Shown here in pieces: positions 4,620 through 5,073 of a stretch of 5,073 nucleotides of DNA. This DNA comes from Lentisphaerota bacterium (GTDB taxonomy: Bacteria; Verrucomicrobiota; Kiritimatiellia; RFP12; UBA3636), in NCBI GenBank assembly GCA_022837245.1, contig JALHHX010000158.1, positions 1 to 5,073 of the forward strand, read 5' to 3'. The position numbers were made by a program, and so were the translations under genes. The stretch's first letter is position 1, and every line of letters starts with the position of its first letter. The notes beneath the pieces were generated by a model, which did no database searches, was not told where the DNA came from, and saw nothing but the letters and a program-made list of their open reading frames with translations.

Positions 4620-5073
4620 ATGGCAAAAAGCAACGGTGAAAAGAAAAAGAACAAGCTGAAGAAGGACGACTTGCGCACCTTCTTCAGACTGCTGGGTTTT
4701 GCCAAACCATACCTATGGCGCCTGCTCGTCGGCTCAGCGTGTTCGCTCGTCGGCGGAAGCTCGATACTGGCGCTGCTGCTTGTTGGCAAAAGCCTTCTTG
4801 GATTCATCACGGAAGGCCCCGCCTTCTCGGCCAACGCCGAAGAGCATGTTCCCGTGGCGTCCGCACCAGTCGTGCCCGGAGTGCCGGCGACGCCGGTTGA
4901 GGAGCCAGTGTCGGAAACAGGCTCCGCCGATTCGAGTGCCGACGACGGTCTTGGCGAAGGCGTTTCAAGCAAGGTGCTCGGGAATTTCATATCCGAGGAT
5001 GAACTTAAAAGGCTGGAGGAGGAGGGACTCTCGACGCTGCTTGCAATGTGCGGCGTGCTGATGCTGCTCATAT
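4620..5073 (+). CDS. Probable ABC exporter (MsbA/MdlB-type) membrane subunit, 5' part only
   Basis: The frame is open to the window edge, giving 151 residues without a stop. A Lys-rich cytoplasmic N terminus (2-20) leads into DLRTFFRLLGFAKPYLWRLL (17-36), the elbow-helix pattern that begins ABC exporter transmembrane domains, and then TM1 (about 34-62). Exporters normally turn into TM2 within some 10-20 residues. Here about 70 residues follow (64-136), rich in Pro, Val, Ala, Ser, Glu and Asp, before TM2 starts near 138. The ATP-binding domain lies outside the window, so the substrate, and even the family, is inferred. I chose ATG 4620; the in-frame ATG 4608 would add MCAA. Neither has a clear Shine-Dalgarno. 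The gap to yidC is 34 nt with no obvious terminator, so it may be cotranscribed. Confidence 0.65.
   Translation, partial: MAKSNGEKKKNKLKKDDLRTFFRLLGFAKPYLWRLLVGSACSLVGGSSILALLLVGKSLLGFITEGPAFSANAEEHVPVASAPVVPGVPATPVEEPVSETGSADSSADDGLGEGVSSKVLGNFISEDELKRLEEEGLSTLLAMCGVLMLLI

Noticed and set aside
4643..4672. A-rich AAG AAA AAG run near the ABC gene start as a slip site
   Set aside because: The register gives G_AAA_AAG, and there is no overlapping gene to enter; it just encodes a Lys-rich N terminus.
4295..5071. Minus-strand frame of 258 codons
   Set aside because: It lies antisense to the conserved end of yidC and to the ABC gene. Its protein is Ser/Pro/His low-complexity, as expected of a shadow of GC-rich coding DNA.
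1..5073. CRISPR array, insertion sequence, defence system or tRNA/rRNA gene
   Set aside because: No regular spaced repeats, transposase, terminal inverted repeats or conserved RNA gene features were seen.

Overview
The window looks like a chromosomal segment of a Gram-negative bacterium with fairly high GC. Evidence for a Gram-negative host is the long YidC form with a large periplasmic P1-type region, absent from Gram-positive YidC/Oxa1 proteins. The L34 protein has Val where many bacteria have His before GFR; as I remember it, Chlamydia shares this. That is a faint hint of the PVC superphylum (Chlamydiota, Verrucomicrobiota, Kiritimatiellota, Lentisphaerota). I do not claim a phylum.

Layout: every recognised gene is on the + strand. 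Positions 1-352 hold no recognisable gene, but they open with a run of back-to-back hairpins and stay open in long frames on both strands. Next comes a thiamin salvage pair, thiM (353-1174) and thiE (1171-1809), joined by an ATGA overlap. A 123-nt gap (1810-1932) carries a good sigma70-type promoter, a 14-bp palindrome and a near-perfect 14-nt direct repeat. It leads into the conserved rpmH-rnpA-yidD-yidC block (1933-4585). That block is very tight: rpmH and rnpA abut as TAAATG in the same frame, rnpA/yidD overlap by GTGA, and yidD/yidC overlap by ATGA. After 34 nt an ABC-exporter-like membrane protein begins (4620) and runs off the end of the window.

How the genes work together: ThiM phosphorylates salvaged hydroxyethylthiazole, and ThiE joins the product to HMP-PP to give thiamin phosphate. 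The second block links translation and RNA processing (L34, RNase P protein) to membrane-protein insertion (YidD, YidC). The last gene is itself a multispanning membrane protein.

The window is mostly conserved housekeeping DNA and I see no clear new system. The points most worth checking are: an A_AAA_AAG slippery heptamer at the end of yidD, in register to shift ribosomes into the yidC frame; an unusually long acidic, Pro-rich loop between the first two membrane segments of the ABC protein; the in-frame rpmH-TAA-rnpA junction; and the structured leaders before thiM and rpmH.
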